Below are positions 36,542 to 45,587 of a DNA stretch of 64,000 nt, piece after piece. The stretch is from Gammaproteobacteria bacterium (GTDB taxonomy: Bacteria > Pseudomonadota > Gammaproteobacteria > Pseudomonadales > JAUIET01). Where the stretch lies: positions 138,726 to 202,725 of the forward strand of contig JAUIET010000008.1 in assembly GCA_030429735.1 (NCBI GenBank), read 5' to 3'. A program made the translations under genes and the position numbers. The notes beneath the pieces were generated by a model. It made no database searches, had not been told where the DNA came from, and worked only from the letters and a program-made list of their open reading frames with translations. Position 1 is the stretch's first letter. Every line of letters starts with the position of its first letter.

Positions 36542-36703
36542 CACGAACTCGCTGCTGCTGGGCATCTCGAAGTGCACCGATGTGTAGGCGATGTCATAGA
36601 CGCCAATGGCCAATCCAGCGATAGCGCAGCTTGCCAGGCAAATAATGGTGAGCAGCGGCAAAGCGCGCGCAAGCTGTTGATGAGGCCGTTTATCTGAGTG
36701 CAT
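36530..36703 (-). CDS. Small single-pass membrane protein candidate (57 aa)
   Basis: The reverse strand encodes MHSDKRPHQQLARALPLLTI followed by a hydrophobic stretch (IICLASCAIAGLAIGVYDIA) and a short polar tail ending SSSEFVLGR. One transmembrane helix with a basic N-terminus (cytosolic side) is expected. A GAG lies about 8 nt before the ATG, a weak ribosome-binding site. It overlaps the ybbP 3' end by 12 nt and precedes the alpha/beta hydrolase on the other side. I know no family. The coding call rests on the membrane-helix pattern, not on homology. Confidence 0.45.
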   Translation of the reverse strand: MHSDKRPHQQLARALPLLTIICLASCAIAGLAIGVYDIAYTSVHFEMPSSSEFVLGR

Positions 36704-36763
36704 TGTTTTTCTCGTTTTAGATATATTGGCTGATAGCCGATGATAGAGAAGATGCAGGATACG

Positions 36764-36783
36764 TGCCAGCGGCAGTCTTTTTT
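36764..36783 (+). terminator. Weak rho-independent-like hairpin after ybbP
   Basis: TGCC (36764-36767) and GGCA (36771-36774) flank a 3-nt loop and are followed by six T at 36778-36783. The stem is only 4 bp, so this is tentative. The region 36704-36876 holds nothing else clear, apart from a small palindrome TGCGAATTGTTCGCA at 36822-36836. Confidence 0.25.
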
Positions 36784-36876
36784 GCTTTAAGTTATTAAAA
36801 ACAAGGGCTTAGGGGAGTTTTTGCGAATTGTTCGCATGTGGTGCTGTTACTCTAATTCGCAAGCACGAAGTCACCG

Positions 36877-38142
36877 TTACTGCTGGTGACACCCTGATGT
36901 GTATTGGCCATAGATGTAATTCGCGTACAGCATCACCGCACGCATGGCCCAATCGGCACGCGGTGTGGCAAACAGGTCGAATGCGTGCTGAGCGCCAGGC
37001 AGTTCCAGGAAGGCCACATGCTGCTGGCTTTGACGGCGCAGCTCTTCAACAAACTTTCTTGCTTCCTGCAGGGAGGTTAAGGAATCCAGAGAGCCATGGA
37101 TCACGAAAAACGGCGGTGCGTCGGCGTTTATCCGATGCAGTGGTGACGCCTGCTGGTACACGTCTTCATTGCCTTTCAGGGGCTTTTTGATCACGGTCTT
37201 TTCCAGCCCTTGCATCAGGCCATCATTAATATGCAGTTTGTGCGCGTCACTAAAGTCGTAGACACCGTAAAATGGTATGCAGGCTCGAACACTGGTATCT
37301 GCGCTCTCAAAGCCGGGTTGAAAATCGGGTTGATTAGCGGTTAGTGCAAGCAAGGAGCACAAATGACCACCTGCTGACCCACCAGTGGTGACGATAAAGT
37401 TCGGGTCGCCACCGTACTCGGCAATGTTGTTCTTGATCCATACCAGGCCGCGTTTGCAATCCACGATATGTGCAGGCCACACGTGCGTCGGGCTAAGGCG
37501 ATAGTCGATTGACACGCATACCCACCCCTGTGAGGCAAGATGATTCATCAGCGGCAGGGCCTGGGTCGACTTATCGCCAAAGTTCTCCATCCAGCCGCCG
37601 CCGTGTATCTGATACAGCACCGGTGCGTTGCTTGGCACCTCTTTGGGCCGATAGATGTCGACGTTGACATTCCAGCCGTCCTCCTGCGCGATGGTGATGT
37701 CACGGATGCGCTCGACATTGGGCAGGTGTGGCCTGAACGGGCGCAGGTAGCGCTGCAAAGAGAAGTGTTCCGGAATGTTCAGGCGAAACTGATCGGGGAT
37801 CTGCGTTATGTAGTCTGGGCCCAGTGTTTCAGCCAGTGATGCTTCACAGTGATGTCGGAACTCCAGCGCGCGCCCGTAACGCAGTGCTAATGCCAACCAA
37901 CTGCCCACTGCCAACAGCAAGCCCACGCTGCCTTGTATACCGGTGATTGCACCGTTCGCGGCAAAGACCGCTGTGCCAGCGAGTTGAATGATAATAATCC
38001 AGGGCGCAAGGTCTCCGTACCACCAGCCGCTGATAAAGCTGGCGGCAGCTGGCCCGATCGAGCCAAAGCTGGGCCGGTAGACGTTCCAGGTCAGCAGGCA
38101 GGCAACAATGGCAAACAGCAGGAACAGCGCAGTTGCAGACAC
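36877..38142 (-). CDS. Membrane-anchored alpha/beta hydrolase (HSL-like esterase)
   Basis: 421 residues. The first 90 residues contain about three hydrophobic helices (ALFLLFAIVACLLTWNVY, APWIIIIQLAGTAVFAANG, LLLAVGSWLALALR). The hydrolase part shows QIHGGGWMENFG (oxyanion hole) near residue 182, TGGSAGGHLCSLLAL near residue 254 with the nucleophile Ser, IHGSLDSLTS and GAQHAFDLF with the catalytic His. This matches the alpha/beta hydrolase fold-3 (hormone-sensitive lipase-like) group. Translation probably starts at GTG 38142. It begins 30 bp after the mdh stop on the same strand. The substrate is unknown. Confidence 0.85.
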   Translation of the reverse strand: MSATALFLLFAIVACLLTWNVYRPSFGSIGPAAASFISGWWYGDLAPWIIIIQLAGTAVFAANGAITGIQGSVGLLLAVGSWLALALRYGRALEFRHHCEASLAETLGPDYITQIPDQFRLNIPEHFSLQRYLRPFRPHLPNVERIRDITIAQEDGWNVNVDIYRPKEVPSNAPVLYQIHGGGWMENFGDKSTQALPLMNHLASQGWVCVSIDYRLSPTHVWPAHIVDCKRGLVWIKNNIAEYGGDPNFIVTTGGSAGGHLCSLLALTANQPDFQPGFESADTSVRACIPFYGVYDFSDAHKLHINDGLMQGLEKTVIKKPLKGNEDVYQQASPLHRINADAPPFFVIHGSLDSLTSLQEARKFVEELRRQSQQHVAFLELPGAQHAFDLFATPRADWAMRAVMLYANYIYGQYTSGCHQQ

Positions 38143-38172
38143 AATCAGAAACGCTTGCGAGCTGTTTTCGGT

Positions 38173-39153
38173 TTACGGCAGCAGGTGCTGAACGGCGTCG
38201 CGCTCTTCGGTCAGTTCTTGCTGGGTAGCGTCCATACGGGCTTGGCTGAACTCGTTGATGTCCAGGCCTTGAACAATGCTCCAGTCGCCGTTTTTACAGG
38301 TGACCGGGAATGAATAAATCAACCCTTCCGTTACGCCGTAACTGCCGTCACTGAAGACGCCCATGCTGACCCAGTCTTTGTCAGCGGAACCTTGCGCCCA
38401 ATCTCTGACATGGCAGATTGCCGCATTGGCTGCCGACGCGGCACTGGACGCACCGCGTGCATCAATGATGGCTGCGCCACGTTTCTGAACGGTTGGAATA
38501 AAATCGTTCTCGTACCAGGCCTGATCGACCAGGTCCATCGCGTTTTTGCCATTGACCGTCGTGTGGTGTAGGTCCGGATACTGTGTGGACGAATGGTTGC
38601 CCCATATCGTCATTTGCTGAACGTCGCGGATTGTCGTACCGGTTTTTTGCGCTAACTGGGTAAGCGCGCGGTTGTGATCGAGCCGGGTCATTGCCGTGAA
38701 TTGCCGGGGGTTAATATCCGGCGCGTTACGCTGAGCAATCAAGGCATTGGTATTGGCCGGATTACCCACCACCAGCACTTTGATATCGCGGCTGGCGACC
38801 GTATTGATGGCCTTACCCTGCACCGAGAAAATAGCGGCATTGGCCTCCAGCAAATCCTTGCGCTCCATGCCAGGGCCTCTGGGACGTGCACCGACCAATA
38901 GTGCGTAATCGGAATCTTTAAAGGCTTCCTCAGCATTGTCTGTTCCAATCATGCCGTGCAGCAAGGGGAATGCGCAATCATCAAGTTCCATCATCACGCC
39001 TTTCAGGGCGTCCAGCGCCGGGGTAATTTCCAGCAGTTGAAGAATGACCGGCTGGTCTTTGCCCAGCATGTCACCGGCTGCAATTCGGAACAGTAAACCG
39101 TAACTGATTTGACCGGCGGCTCCGGTAACGGTAACTCGTACTGGGGTTTTCAT
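38173..39153 (-). CDS. mdh: Malate dehydrogenase
   Basis: 326 residues. The NAD loop is [19 protein letters not shown] near residue 9, [13 protein letters not shown] near residue 128 holds the Asn of the active site, and [12 protein letters not shown] near residue 187 contains the catalytic His, preceded by MTRLDHNRA with the substrate-binding Arg and the Asp of the relay. The length and the [12 protein letters not shown] signature fit the type 2 NAD malate dehydrogenase. It converts malate and oxaloacetate in the TCA cycle. It is divergent from ttcA, with about 150 bp between starts. Confidence 0.96.
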   Translation of the reverse strand: MKTPVRVTVTGAAGQISYGLLFRIAAGDMLGKDQPVILQLLEITPALDALKGVMMELDDCAFPLLHGMIGTDNAEEAFKDSDYALLVGARPRGPGMERKDLLEANAAIFSVQGKAINTVASRDIKVLVVGNPANTNALIAQRNAPDINPRQFTAMTRLDHNRALTQLAQKTGTTIRDVQQMTIWGNHSSTQYPDLHHTTVNGKNAMDLVDQAWYENDFIPTVQKRGAAIIDARGASSAASAANAAICHVRDWAQGSADKDWVSMGVFSDGSYGVTEGLIYSFPVTCKNGDWSIVQGLDINEFSQARMDATQQELTEERDAVQHLLP

Positions 39154-39305
39154 AGACTGTTCCTTGCGTTCATTGTGTATCAGGTCATGCAGCGGTATCT
39201 GCAGCGCCGCAAATTTTATGCGCAGCGCTCAGGAAAAGCCAGCCTATGGCCGCTAAATCCTATAGAATCGCGGCCTGGTAACGTAGTAACCCGTAAGAGC
39301 TGGCC

Positions 39306-40148
39306 GTGGCCGACGAACAAGACCGAAAATCCCGAACAGAATTTAACAAGTTGCAGAAGCGATTGCGGCGCCAGGTTGGTCAGGCAATTGCCCAATACAA
39401 CATGATCGAAGACGGCGACCGAATCATGGTCTGCCTGTCTGGCGGCAAAGATTCGTACTCAATGCTGCAAATTTTGCAGAGCCTGCAGATCAGTGCGCCA
39501 GTGTCGTTCGAGCTGGTTGCGGTGAATATGGATCAGAAGCAACCAGGCTTTCCGGAACACGTCTTGCCCGAATACCTGGACAAGAAAAACATTGAATATC
39601 ATATACTTGAAAAGGATACTTACAGCATCGTCAAGTCTGTCGTTCCGGCGGGTAAAACAACTTGCGGGTTGTGCTCCCGATTGCGACGAGGCAGTCTTTA
39701 TGGCTTTGCGGAGCAGATTGGGGCCAACAAGCTTGCGCTAGGGCACCATCGCGATGACATCATTGAAACGCTGTTTCTGAACATGTTTTACGGCGGCAAA
39801 CTGAAAGCGATGCCGCCAAAGCTGTTAAGTGATGACCGACGCAATGTCGTGATTCGCCCCTTGTCCTTCTGTAAGGAAAAGGACTTGCAGGCATTTTCTG
39901 ACCATCTAAAGTTCCCAATCATTCCGTGCAATCTGTGTGGTTCGCAGGAGAACTTGCAGCGGCAGGTGATCAAGGAAATGTTGCAGGGCTGGGAGCGCGA
40001 GCACCCCGGGCGATTGGAGACGATTTTCTCAAGCATCAAGAATGTGGCGTTGTCGCAGCTTGGCGACAGTGAGGCGTTTGATTTTGAGTCGCTTCGGGTG
40101 GATAGAAGTGAGGTTGGCGAACTGATTCGGGCAGTTTCGCTCAGCTAG
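39306..40148 (+). CDS. ttcA: tRNA 2-thiocytidine(32) synthetase
   Basis: 280 residues starting at GTG 39306. The PP-loop [11 protein letters not shown] near residue 45 adenylates the tRNA cytidine. [16 protein letters not shown] near residue 118 holds two iron-sulfur Cys, and [13 protein letters not shown] near residue 203 supplies another. TtcA inserts sulfur at C32 of certain tRNAs using a [4Fe-4S] cluster. The length and motif set are canonical. It converges with the LysR gene, leaving a 20-bp gap. Confidence 0.96.
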   Translation: MADEQDRKSRTEFNKLQKRLRRQVGQAIAQYNMIEDGDRIMVCLSGGKDSYSMLQILQSLQISAPVSFELVAVNMDQKQPGFPEHVLPEYLDKKNIEYHILEKDTYSIVKSVVPAGKTTCGLCSRLRRGSLYGFAEQIGANKLALGHHRDDIIETLFLNMFYGGKLKAMPPKLLSDDRRNVVIRPLSFCKEKDLQAFSDHLKFPIIPCNLCGSQENLQRQVIKEMLQGWEREHPGRLETIFSSIKNVALSQLGDSEAFDFESLRVDRSEVGELIRAVSLS

Positions 40149-40168
40149 GTTTTTGCATCAGTTCCGAT

Positions 40169-41038
40169 TTAAGCGAATGTTTCCAGCGTCTCAATAAACG
40201 CCATTGCGGCATTGGAAAGGTGCCGATTCTTATGGTGGATATAACCAAGATCCCGGTGCAGCGTGGCGTCGCGTAGCGGCAGTTTGATTAGCTCATCGTC
40301 CAGCATGGACTCGGGAATGATTGTCCAGCCCAGGCCGATTCCCGCCATGCTTTTGATGGTCTCCATGTAGTTGGTCGCCATGCCGATACTGAGCTTTAGC
40401 TGACGCTGCGCGAACAGGCTTTCGATGATCATGCCGGTGTAGGTGCTGCGGTTGGGCAGAATGGCGGCGTGCTCGCTTAAGGTTGCCAGGTCCACACTTT
40501 CGCGGTCGGCCAAGGTGTGGGTTAGGGATACGGCAACACATAAAGGGTCGGGCCAGATCAGGCCAGTGTGTATTTGAGGGTCTTGTTGTGGGGCCAGTGT
40601 GATTACCGCCAGTTCTATTTCACCGCGGTGTACTGCATCGTAGGCTAGTTCAGAGTCGGTAAATTCGATATCGAGACTGACGTCCGGATGCGACAGAGTG
40701 AATACCTTCAATACAGGCGGTAATCGGTGCAAGCCAATGTGGTGACTGATCGAAAGAGATAAGCGACCGAGAACACGGGTACTGGTTTGTTGCAGTTCAT
40801 CACGGGTGGCTTCAATGCGTTGCAGAATGTCTTTCGCCAAAGGAATCAGGCGCTCGCCGTGTTCGGTAAGAGATACCCGCCGCCCAATGCGATCGAACAG
40901 CGCTAAACCCAGGTCTTGTTCGATCAGGGATATGCGCTTGCTGATCGCGGGTTGAGTCAGATGAAGTTCTTCCGCAGCCTGTGAAAAGGATAGGTGTCTC
41001 GCGACACTGATAAATGCTTTAAGGTTCTGAGTGTCCAT
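40169..41038 (-). CDS. LysR-type transcriptional regulator, probably of the leu genes
   Basis: 289 residues. The N-terminal winged helix-turn-helix shows FISVARHLSFSQAAEELHLT followed by QPAISKRISLIEQDLGLALF. A LysR substrate-binding domain follows (LSLSISHHIGLHRLPPVL). It is divergent from leuC across a 126-bp AT-rich gap with a perfect 10-bp dyad, the usual layout of a LysR regulator and its target operon. The ligand is unknown; control of leucine biosynthesis is inferred from position. Confidence 0.9.
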   Translation of the reverse strand: MDTQNLKAFISVARHLSFSQAAEELHLTQPAISKRISLIEQDLGLALFDRIGRRVSLTEHGERLIPLAKDILQRIEATRDELQQTSTRVLGRLSLSISHHIGLHRLPPVLKVFTLSHPDVSLDIEFTDSELAYDAVHRGEIELAVITLAPQQDPQIHTGLIWPDPLCVAVSLTHTLADRESVDLATLSEHAAILPNRSTYTGMIIESLFAQRQLKLSIGMATNYMETIKSMAGIGLGWTIIPESMLDDELIKLPLRDATLHRDLGYIHHKNRHLSNAAMAFIETLETFA

Positions 41039-41086
41039 GTTGTTGACTACGCGGTCGTGCCCATATATATAAAAAATAGTAATTCA

Positions 41087-41118
41087 ATTAATAAAATATA
41101 TGAATTTGTTTTATTAAT
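41087..41118. promoter_or_regulatory. Perfect 10-bp dyad, likely regulator site between lysR and leuC
   Basis: ATTAATAAAA (41087-41096) and TTTTATTAAT (41109-41118) are perfect inverted repeats separated by 12 bp, inside an AT-rich divergent intergenic region. It is a good candidate operator for the LysR protein, though not a textbook T-N11-A site. Only the repeat itself is observed. Confidence 0.5.
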
Positions 41119-41164
41119 CAATGCGCAGTAGACTGATCACAGTTAATGACAGCAGGTGGGTGAC

Positions 41165-42592
41165 ATGGCCAAAACCTTATACGATAAATTGTGGGATTCA
41201 CACGTGGTGGAGCAGCGTGAGGATGGTACGGCGCTGATCTACATAGATCGGCATCTGATTCACGAAGTCACTTCACCACAGGCGTTTGAAGGCTTGCGTC
41301 TTGCAGGGCGCAAGCCCTGGCGGCTGGATGCCAACCTGTCGATGCCGGACCATAATGTCTCAACCGACACGGCAGAGCGGGCGCAAGGCATGGATGGCAT
41401 CGTTGACCCTACGTCGCGTTTGCAAGTCAAGACTCTGGACGACAATGTGCGTGCCTTCAATATTCCAGGGTATGCCATGGACGACCCGCGACAGGGAATT
41501 GTGCATGTTGTTGGGCCGGAGCAGGGGGCTACATTGCCTGGCATGACCGTGGTGTGCGGGGACTCCCACACGTCTACTCACGGTGCATTCGCCGCACTGG
41601 CTCATGGTATCGGCACGTCTGAGGTAGAGCATGCCTTGGCCACGCAATGTCTGGTTCAGAAGAAAATGAAGAACATGTTGGTTCGGGTTGAAGGTGAGCT
41701 TGGACCTGGCGTGACAGCCAAAGACCTGGTGCTTGCCGTGATTGGCGAAATTGGTACAGCCGGCGGTACAGGGTGCGCGATCGAATTCGCCGGTTCCAGC
41801 ATCACCAGCCTGTCGATGGAAGGACGCATGACCGTTTGCAATATGGCGATTGAAGCGGGTGCGCGATCCGGCTTGATCGCAGTGGATGAGAAGACCATAG
41901 AGTATTTTAAAGGCAGGCCAATGGCACCCGGTGAAGAGCACTGGCAACAAGCCGTCACGGCCTGGCGTGAATTGGTCAGTGACGACGGTGCGCACTTTGA
42001 CCGGGTTGTTGAAATAGATGGCAGTGCCATCAAGCCGCAAGTCAGCTGGGGCAACTCGCCAGAGATGGTGCTGCCGGTTGATGCCTTGGTACCCGATCCG
42101 GCGTTGGAGCAGGATGAAACACGCCGTGAAGCCATTGAGCGAGCGTTGGAATACATGGGACTGACAGCCGGTCAGGCGATTACCGATATTCAGCTTGATC
42201 GCGTCTTTATTGGCTCGTGTACCAACTCGCGGATTGAAGACATTCGAGCAGCGGCTAATGTAGTTCGTGGTAACAAGGTCGCACCGACTGTCAAGCAAGC
42301 CATGGTGGTAGCGGGGTCCGGGCTGGTAAAAGCGCAAGCGGAACAGGAAGGCCTGGATCAGGTTTTCACTGCCGCTGGTTTCGAGTGGCGCGAACCAGGT
42401 TGCTCAATGTGTTTGGCGATGAATGCCGACAAGTTGGGCGAAGGCGAACACTGCGCATCCACCTCGAACCGGAATTTTGAGGGCCGCCAGGGGTTCGGTG
42501 GACGCACGCATTTAGTCAGTCCGGAAATGGCTGCGGCGGCAGCGATTCATGGGCATTTTGTCAATGTGCAAGACGTGATACAGGAGCGCTGA
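41165..42592 (+). CDS. leuC: 3-isopropylmalate dehydratase large subunit
   Basis: 475 residues of the aconitase family. The [4Fe-4S] ligands are seen in [13 protein letters not shown] near residue 347 and [11 protein letters not shown] near residue 407. [20 protein letters not shown] near residue 128 and [16 protein letters not shown] are hallmark segments. With LeuD it isomerises 2- to 3-isopropylmalate in leucine synthesis. ATG 41165 has AGGTGGG upstream and is preferred to GTG 41156. leuD follows after 3 bp. Confidence 0.98.
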   Translation: MAKTLYDKLWDSHVVEQREDGTALIYIDRHLIHEVTSPQAFEGLRLAGRKPWRLDANLSMPDHNVSTDTAERAQGMDGIVDPTSRLQVKTLDDNVRAFNIPGYAMDDPRQGIVHVVGPEQGATLPGMTVVCGDSHTSTHGAFAALAHGIGTSEVEHALATQCLVQKKMKNMLVRVEGELGPGVTAKDLVLAVIGEIGTAGGTGCAIEFAGSSITSLSMEGRMTVCNMAIEAGARSGLIAVDEKTIEYFKGRPMAPGEEHWQQAVTAWRELVSDDGAHFDRVVEIDGSAIKPQVSWGNSPEMVLPVDALVPDPALEQDETRREAIERALEYMGLTAGQAITDIQLDRVFIGSCTNSRIEDIRAAANVVRGNKVAPTVKQAMVVAGSGLVKAQAEQEGLDQVFTAAGFEWREPGCSMCLAMNADKLGEGEHCASTSNRNFEGRQGFGGRTHLVSPEMAAAAAIHGHFVNVQDVIQER

Positions 42593-42595
42593 GCA

Positions 42596-43237
42596 ATGCA
42601 AAAATTCATTCAACATACTGGTATTGCCGTACCACTGGATCGCGCAAACGTGGATACCGACTTGATCATCCCCAAGCAGTTTCTAAAGTCGATTAAGAGA
42701 AGCGGCTTTGGTGTTAACCTGTTTGATTCACTGCGCTATCTGGACGAGGGGTATATTGGTCAGGATTGCAGCAAGCGCAAACTGAATACAGAGTTTGTCC
42801 TGAATCAGCCGCGTTATCAGGGCGCAAGTATTTTGTTGGCCAGGCAGAATTTTGGTTGTGGTTCCAGTCGTGAACACGCGCCGTGGGCCTTGCTTGATTA
42901 TGGCTTTCGTGCGGTTATCGCGCCCAGCTTCGCGGACATTTTTTACAACAACAGTTTTAAAAACGGGTTTTTACCTATTGTTCTGGATTCCGCAGAAGTT
43001 GATGCCTTGTTTGAGTTTGTGCACAACAATGAAGGCGCTCAATTGAATATTGATTTGCAAGAGCAAACCGTGGCCGCTGAGCGCGCCGGCCTTAGCTATC
43101 GATTCGATATTGATGACTTTCGCAAAAGCTGTTTACTGAATGGTCTGGATGAAATCGGCCTCAGCCTTCAGAGTGCCGACGCCATTCGCCGCTTTGAAGA
43201 AAAACAGCGCGCTGCCTCCCCCTGGTTGTATCGGTAA
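42596..43237 (+). CDS. leuD: 3-isopropylmalate dehydratase small subunit
   Basis: 213 residues. [20 protein letters not shown] near residue 18, [20 protein letters not shown] near residue 86 and [17 protein letters not shown] near residue 112 are the LeuD swivel-domain signatures. It pairs with LeuC. The gene spacing (3 bp from leuC, 5 bp to leuB) shows one operon. Confidence 0.98.
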   Translation: MQKFIQHTGIAVPLDRANVDTDLIIPKQFLKSIKRSGFGVNLFDSLRYLDEGYIGQDCSKRKLNTEFVLNQPRYQGASILLARQNFGCGSSREHAPWALLDYGFRAVIAPSFADIFYNNSFKNGFLPIVLDSAEVDALFEFVHNNEGAQLNIDLQEQTVAAERAGLSYRFDIDDFRKSCLLNGLDEIGLSLQSADAIRRFEEKQRAASPWLYR

Positions 43238-43242
43238 GAACG

Positions 43243-44322
43243 ATGAGCAAAAATCTATTAGTGTTGCCCGGTGACTATGCCGGCAAGGAAACCATGGCGG
43301 CGACGTTACGCGTTTTGGATGCTGTAATTGCTCGCTTTTCACTGGATGTATCGATTGAACAGGGTTTGTTGGGTGGTGCGGCAATTGATGAATTCGGTCA
43401 TCCGTATCCTGAGCAAACAGCTCAATTGGCGCGTGCGGCAGATGCAATCTTGCTCAGTGCAGTGGGCGGCCCCAAGTGGGATGCGGTTGAGCCCGCGGTT
43501 CGGCCCGAGCGTGGCCTGCTGGCCATCCGATCTGATCTGGATTTGTTTGGCAATTTGCGACCGGCAATACTGTCTCCTCAATTGGCTGCTGCCTCGTCAT
43601 TAAAACCTGAACTGGTGGCCGGGCTGGATCTGTTGATCGTTCGCGAATTGACCGGTGGTATTTACTTCGGTGAGCCTCGCGGCATTCATACCAACGAAAA
43701 AGGCCAACGCGAAGGTTTTAATACCTATCGGTACACTGATTTCGAGATAGAACGAATTGGTCGTGTTGCGTTCGAAGCGGCACGAAAACGCCAGGGGCGC
43801 TTGTGCTCGGTTGATAAATCGAATGTGCTTGAAGTCACGGTGTTATGGCGCGATGTGATGAACGAGCTACACCAGGAATACGCTGATGTTGAACTAAGTC
43901 ACATGTACGTTGATAACGCCGCAATGCAGCTGATTCGCGAGCCTAAGCAATTTGATGTGATGGTAACCGGCAATATGTTTGGTGATATTTTGTCTGATGC
44001 CGCTGCCATGTTGACGGGTTCCATCGGAATGCTGCCCTCAGCATCACTGGATGTGAATAACAAGGGCTTATACGAGCCTGTGCACGGAAGCGCCCCCGAT
44101 ATTGCCGGCCAGGACAAGGTAAATCCCCTGGCCACTATTTTGTCGTTGGCGATGTTGCTGCGCTATTCATTCGCAGAGTCGCAGGCTGCCGACGCCGTTG
44201 AAGCGGCGGTCAGCACTGTGCTGGACCAGGGCTTTCGCACCGGCGACATCGCTGTGGCTGGCGAAGACGTCATTGGCACCGTGGCGATGACTGATGCCGT
44301 CATAAATGCACTGGAAAGTTAA
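43243..44322 (+). CDS. leuB: 3-isopropylmalate dehydrogenase
   Basis: 359 residues. [20 protein letters not shown] starts the protein; the usual GDGIGPE is GDYAGKE here, a slight departure. AVGGPKWD near residue 70, [20 protein letters not shown] near residue 126, and [20 protein letters not shown] near residue 244 with the metal-binding Asp residues are present. It oxidises and decarboxylates 3-isopropylmalate with NAD. asd follows after 14 bp. Confidence 0.97.
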   Translation: MSKNLLVLPGDYAGKETMAATLRVLDAVIARFSLDVSIEQGLLGGAAIDEFGHPYPEQTAQLARAADAILLSAVGGPKWDAVEPAVRPERGLLAIRSDLDLFGNLRPAILSPQLAAASSLKPELVAGLDLLIVRELTGGIYFGEPRGIHTNEKGQREGFNTYRYTDFEIERIGRVAFEAARKRQGRLCSVDKSNVLEVTVLWRDVMNELHQEYADVELSHMYVDNAAMQLIREPKQFDVMVTGNMFGDILSDAAAMLTGSIGMLPSASLDVNNKGLYEPVHGSAPDIAGQDKVNPLATILSLAMLLRYSFAESQAADAVEAAVSTVLDQGFRTGDIAVAGEDVIGTVAMTDAVINALES

Positions 44323-44336
44323 CTAAGGTACGCAAA

Positions 44337-45368
44337 ATGTCAAACCCTGAAAAAACCGCAAACGTAGCAATAGTTGGCGCCACAGGCGCTGTGGGTGAAG
44401 CCATGCTGGAGATTCTCGAACAGCGAGAGTTTCCGGTTGAAAACCTATACCTGCTGGCAAGTGAGCGTTCCGCCGGTAAAAAACTGATGTTTAAGGGCAA
44501 GTCGCACACAGTCCACAATCTCGCAGACTTTGATTTCTCACAGGTTCAAATCGGCTTGTTTTCTGCAGGCGGCAGCTTGTCCGCCGAATATGCGCCGAAA
44601 GCGGCGGCTGCAGGCTGTGTGGTGATCGATAACACCTCCCATTTTCGAAATGATGACGACATTCCTCTGGTCGTGCCGGAAGTGAACCCGGACGCCATTG
44701 CGGGCTACACCCAACGAGGCATTATTGCCAATCCGAATTGCTCAACGATTCAAATGCTGGTTGCGCTGAAGCCAATCAAGGATGCGGTCGGTATTCGTCG
44801 CATCAATGTGGCGACCTATCAGGCGGTCAGTGGTACGGGCAAAGAAGCCATTGAAGAGCTGGCCTCCCAGACGGTTGAGCTACTGAATGGCAGAGACGCT
44901 AAACATTCGGTCTATACAAAACAAATCGCGTTTAACGCCATACCGCATATTGATGAGTTTCTGGACAATGGTTACACCCGCGAAGAAATGAAAATGGTGT
45001 GGGAAACGAAAAAGATCTTTGCCGACGACAGCGTGCAGGTAAACCCGAGCTGCGTTCGTATTCCGGTCTTTTTTGGTCATTCAGAGGCTGTGCATGTTGA
45101 AACAGTTGACAAGATTAGCGCCGAACAGGTCAGAAAGCTGCTTAAAAAAGCACCGGGCGTGAAGCTTGTTGATGGACAAAAAGACGGCGCTTACCCAACC
45201 GCGGTAAGCGATGCTGCTGGCACTGATCCGGTGTTTGTAGGCAGGATCAGGGAAGATATTTCCTGCAGCAACGGAATAAACATGTGGGTTGTCTCTGATA
45301 ACGTCCGAAAAGGTGCAGCACTTAACAGCATTCAGATAGCTGAAATCTTGCTAAAACGTTTTTTGTAA
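44337..45368 (+). CDS. asd: Aspartate-semialdehyde dehydrogenase
   Basis: 343 residues. The NADP loop VGATGAVGEAMLEIL begins near residue 13, the active-site Cys is in IIANPNCSTIQML near residue 131, and the substrate-binding segment RIPVFFGHSEAVHVE lies near residue 240. It makes L-aspartate semialdehyde for lysine, methionine and threonine. Its place between leuB and fimV is common in gammaproteobacteria. No clear terminator follows; 219 bp separate it from fimV. Confidence 0.98.
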   Translation: MSNPEKTANVAIVGATGAVGEAMLEILEQREFPVENLYLLASERSAGKKLMFKGKSHTVHNLADFDFSQVQIGLFSAGGSLSAEYAPKAAAAGCVVIDNTSHFRNDDDIPLVVPEVNPDAIAGYTQRGIIANPNCSTIQMLVALKPIKDAVGIRRINVATYQAVSGTGKEAIEELASQTVELLNGRDAKHSVYTKQIAFNAIPHIDEFLDNGYTREEMKMVWETKKIFADDSVQVNPSCVRIPVFFGHSEAVHVETVDKISAEQVRKLLKKAPGVKLVDGQKDGAYPTAVSDAAGTDPVFVGRIREDISCSNGINMWVVSDNVRKGAALNSIQIAEILLKRFL

Positions 45369-45512
45369 TCAATACTTGAAACGATGTCGTTTCTAAGTAC
45401 TGTAAGAAGAAAAAGCGTTTAAAAGCGCACAAAAAACAAGCACTTCCGAGTAATTGCTCGCTGATTAATCAGGGTGCAAGCAATCTGTCGATGTAAGTTG
45501 GAAACGGCACTT

Positions 45513-45542
45513 GCCTAACATATTGACTACAGTATGTTAGGC
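45513..45542. promoter_or_regulatory. 10-bp inverted repeat with a -35-like loop upstream of fimV
   Basis: GCCTAACATA (45513-45522) and TATGTTAGGC (45533-45542) are perfect inverted repeats. The 10-nt loop contains TTGACT, a good -35 match, with a weak -10-like CATTAG about 17 bp later. This may be the fimV promoter with an overlapping operator; it lies 45 bp before the start. Confidence 0.4.
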
Positions 45543-45587
45543 GTGCATTAGAACACAAAGCCGTAAGGCCAACGAAAGGACAGACGC

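Noticed and set aside
36822-36836. Palindrome TGCGAATTGTTCGCA as an operator
   Set aside because: It lies downstream of a convergent pair, not in a promoter region, and is too short to judge.
41360-42337. 325-residue frame antisense to leuC
   Set aside because: leuC on the other strand is complete with all cluster ligands; the antisense frame reflects codon bias.
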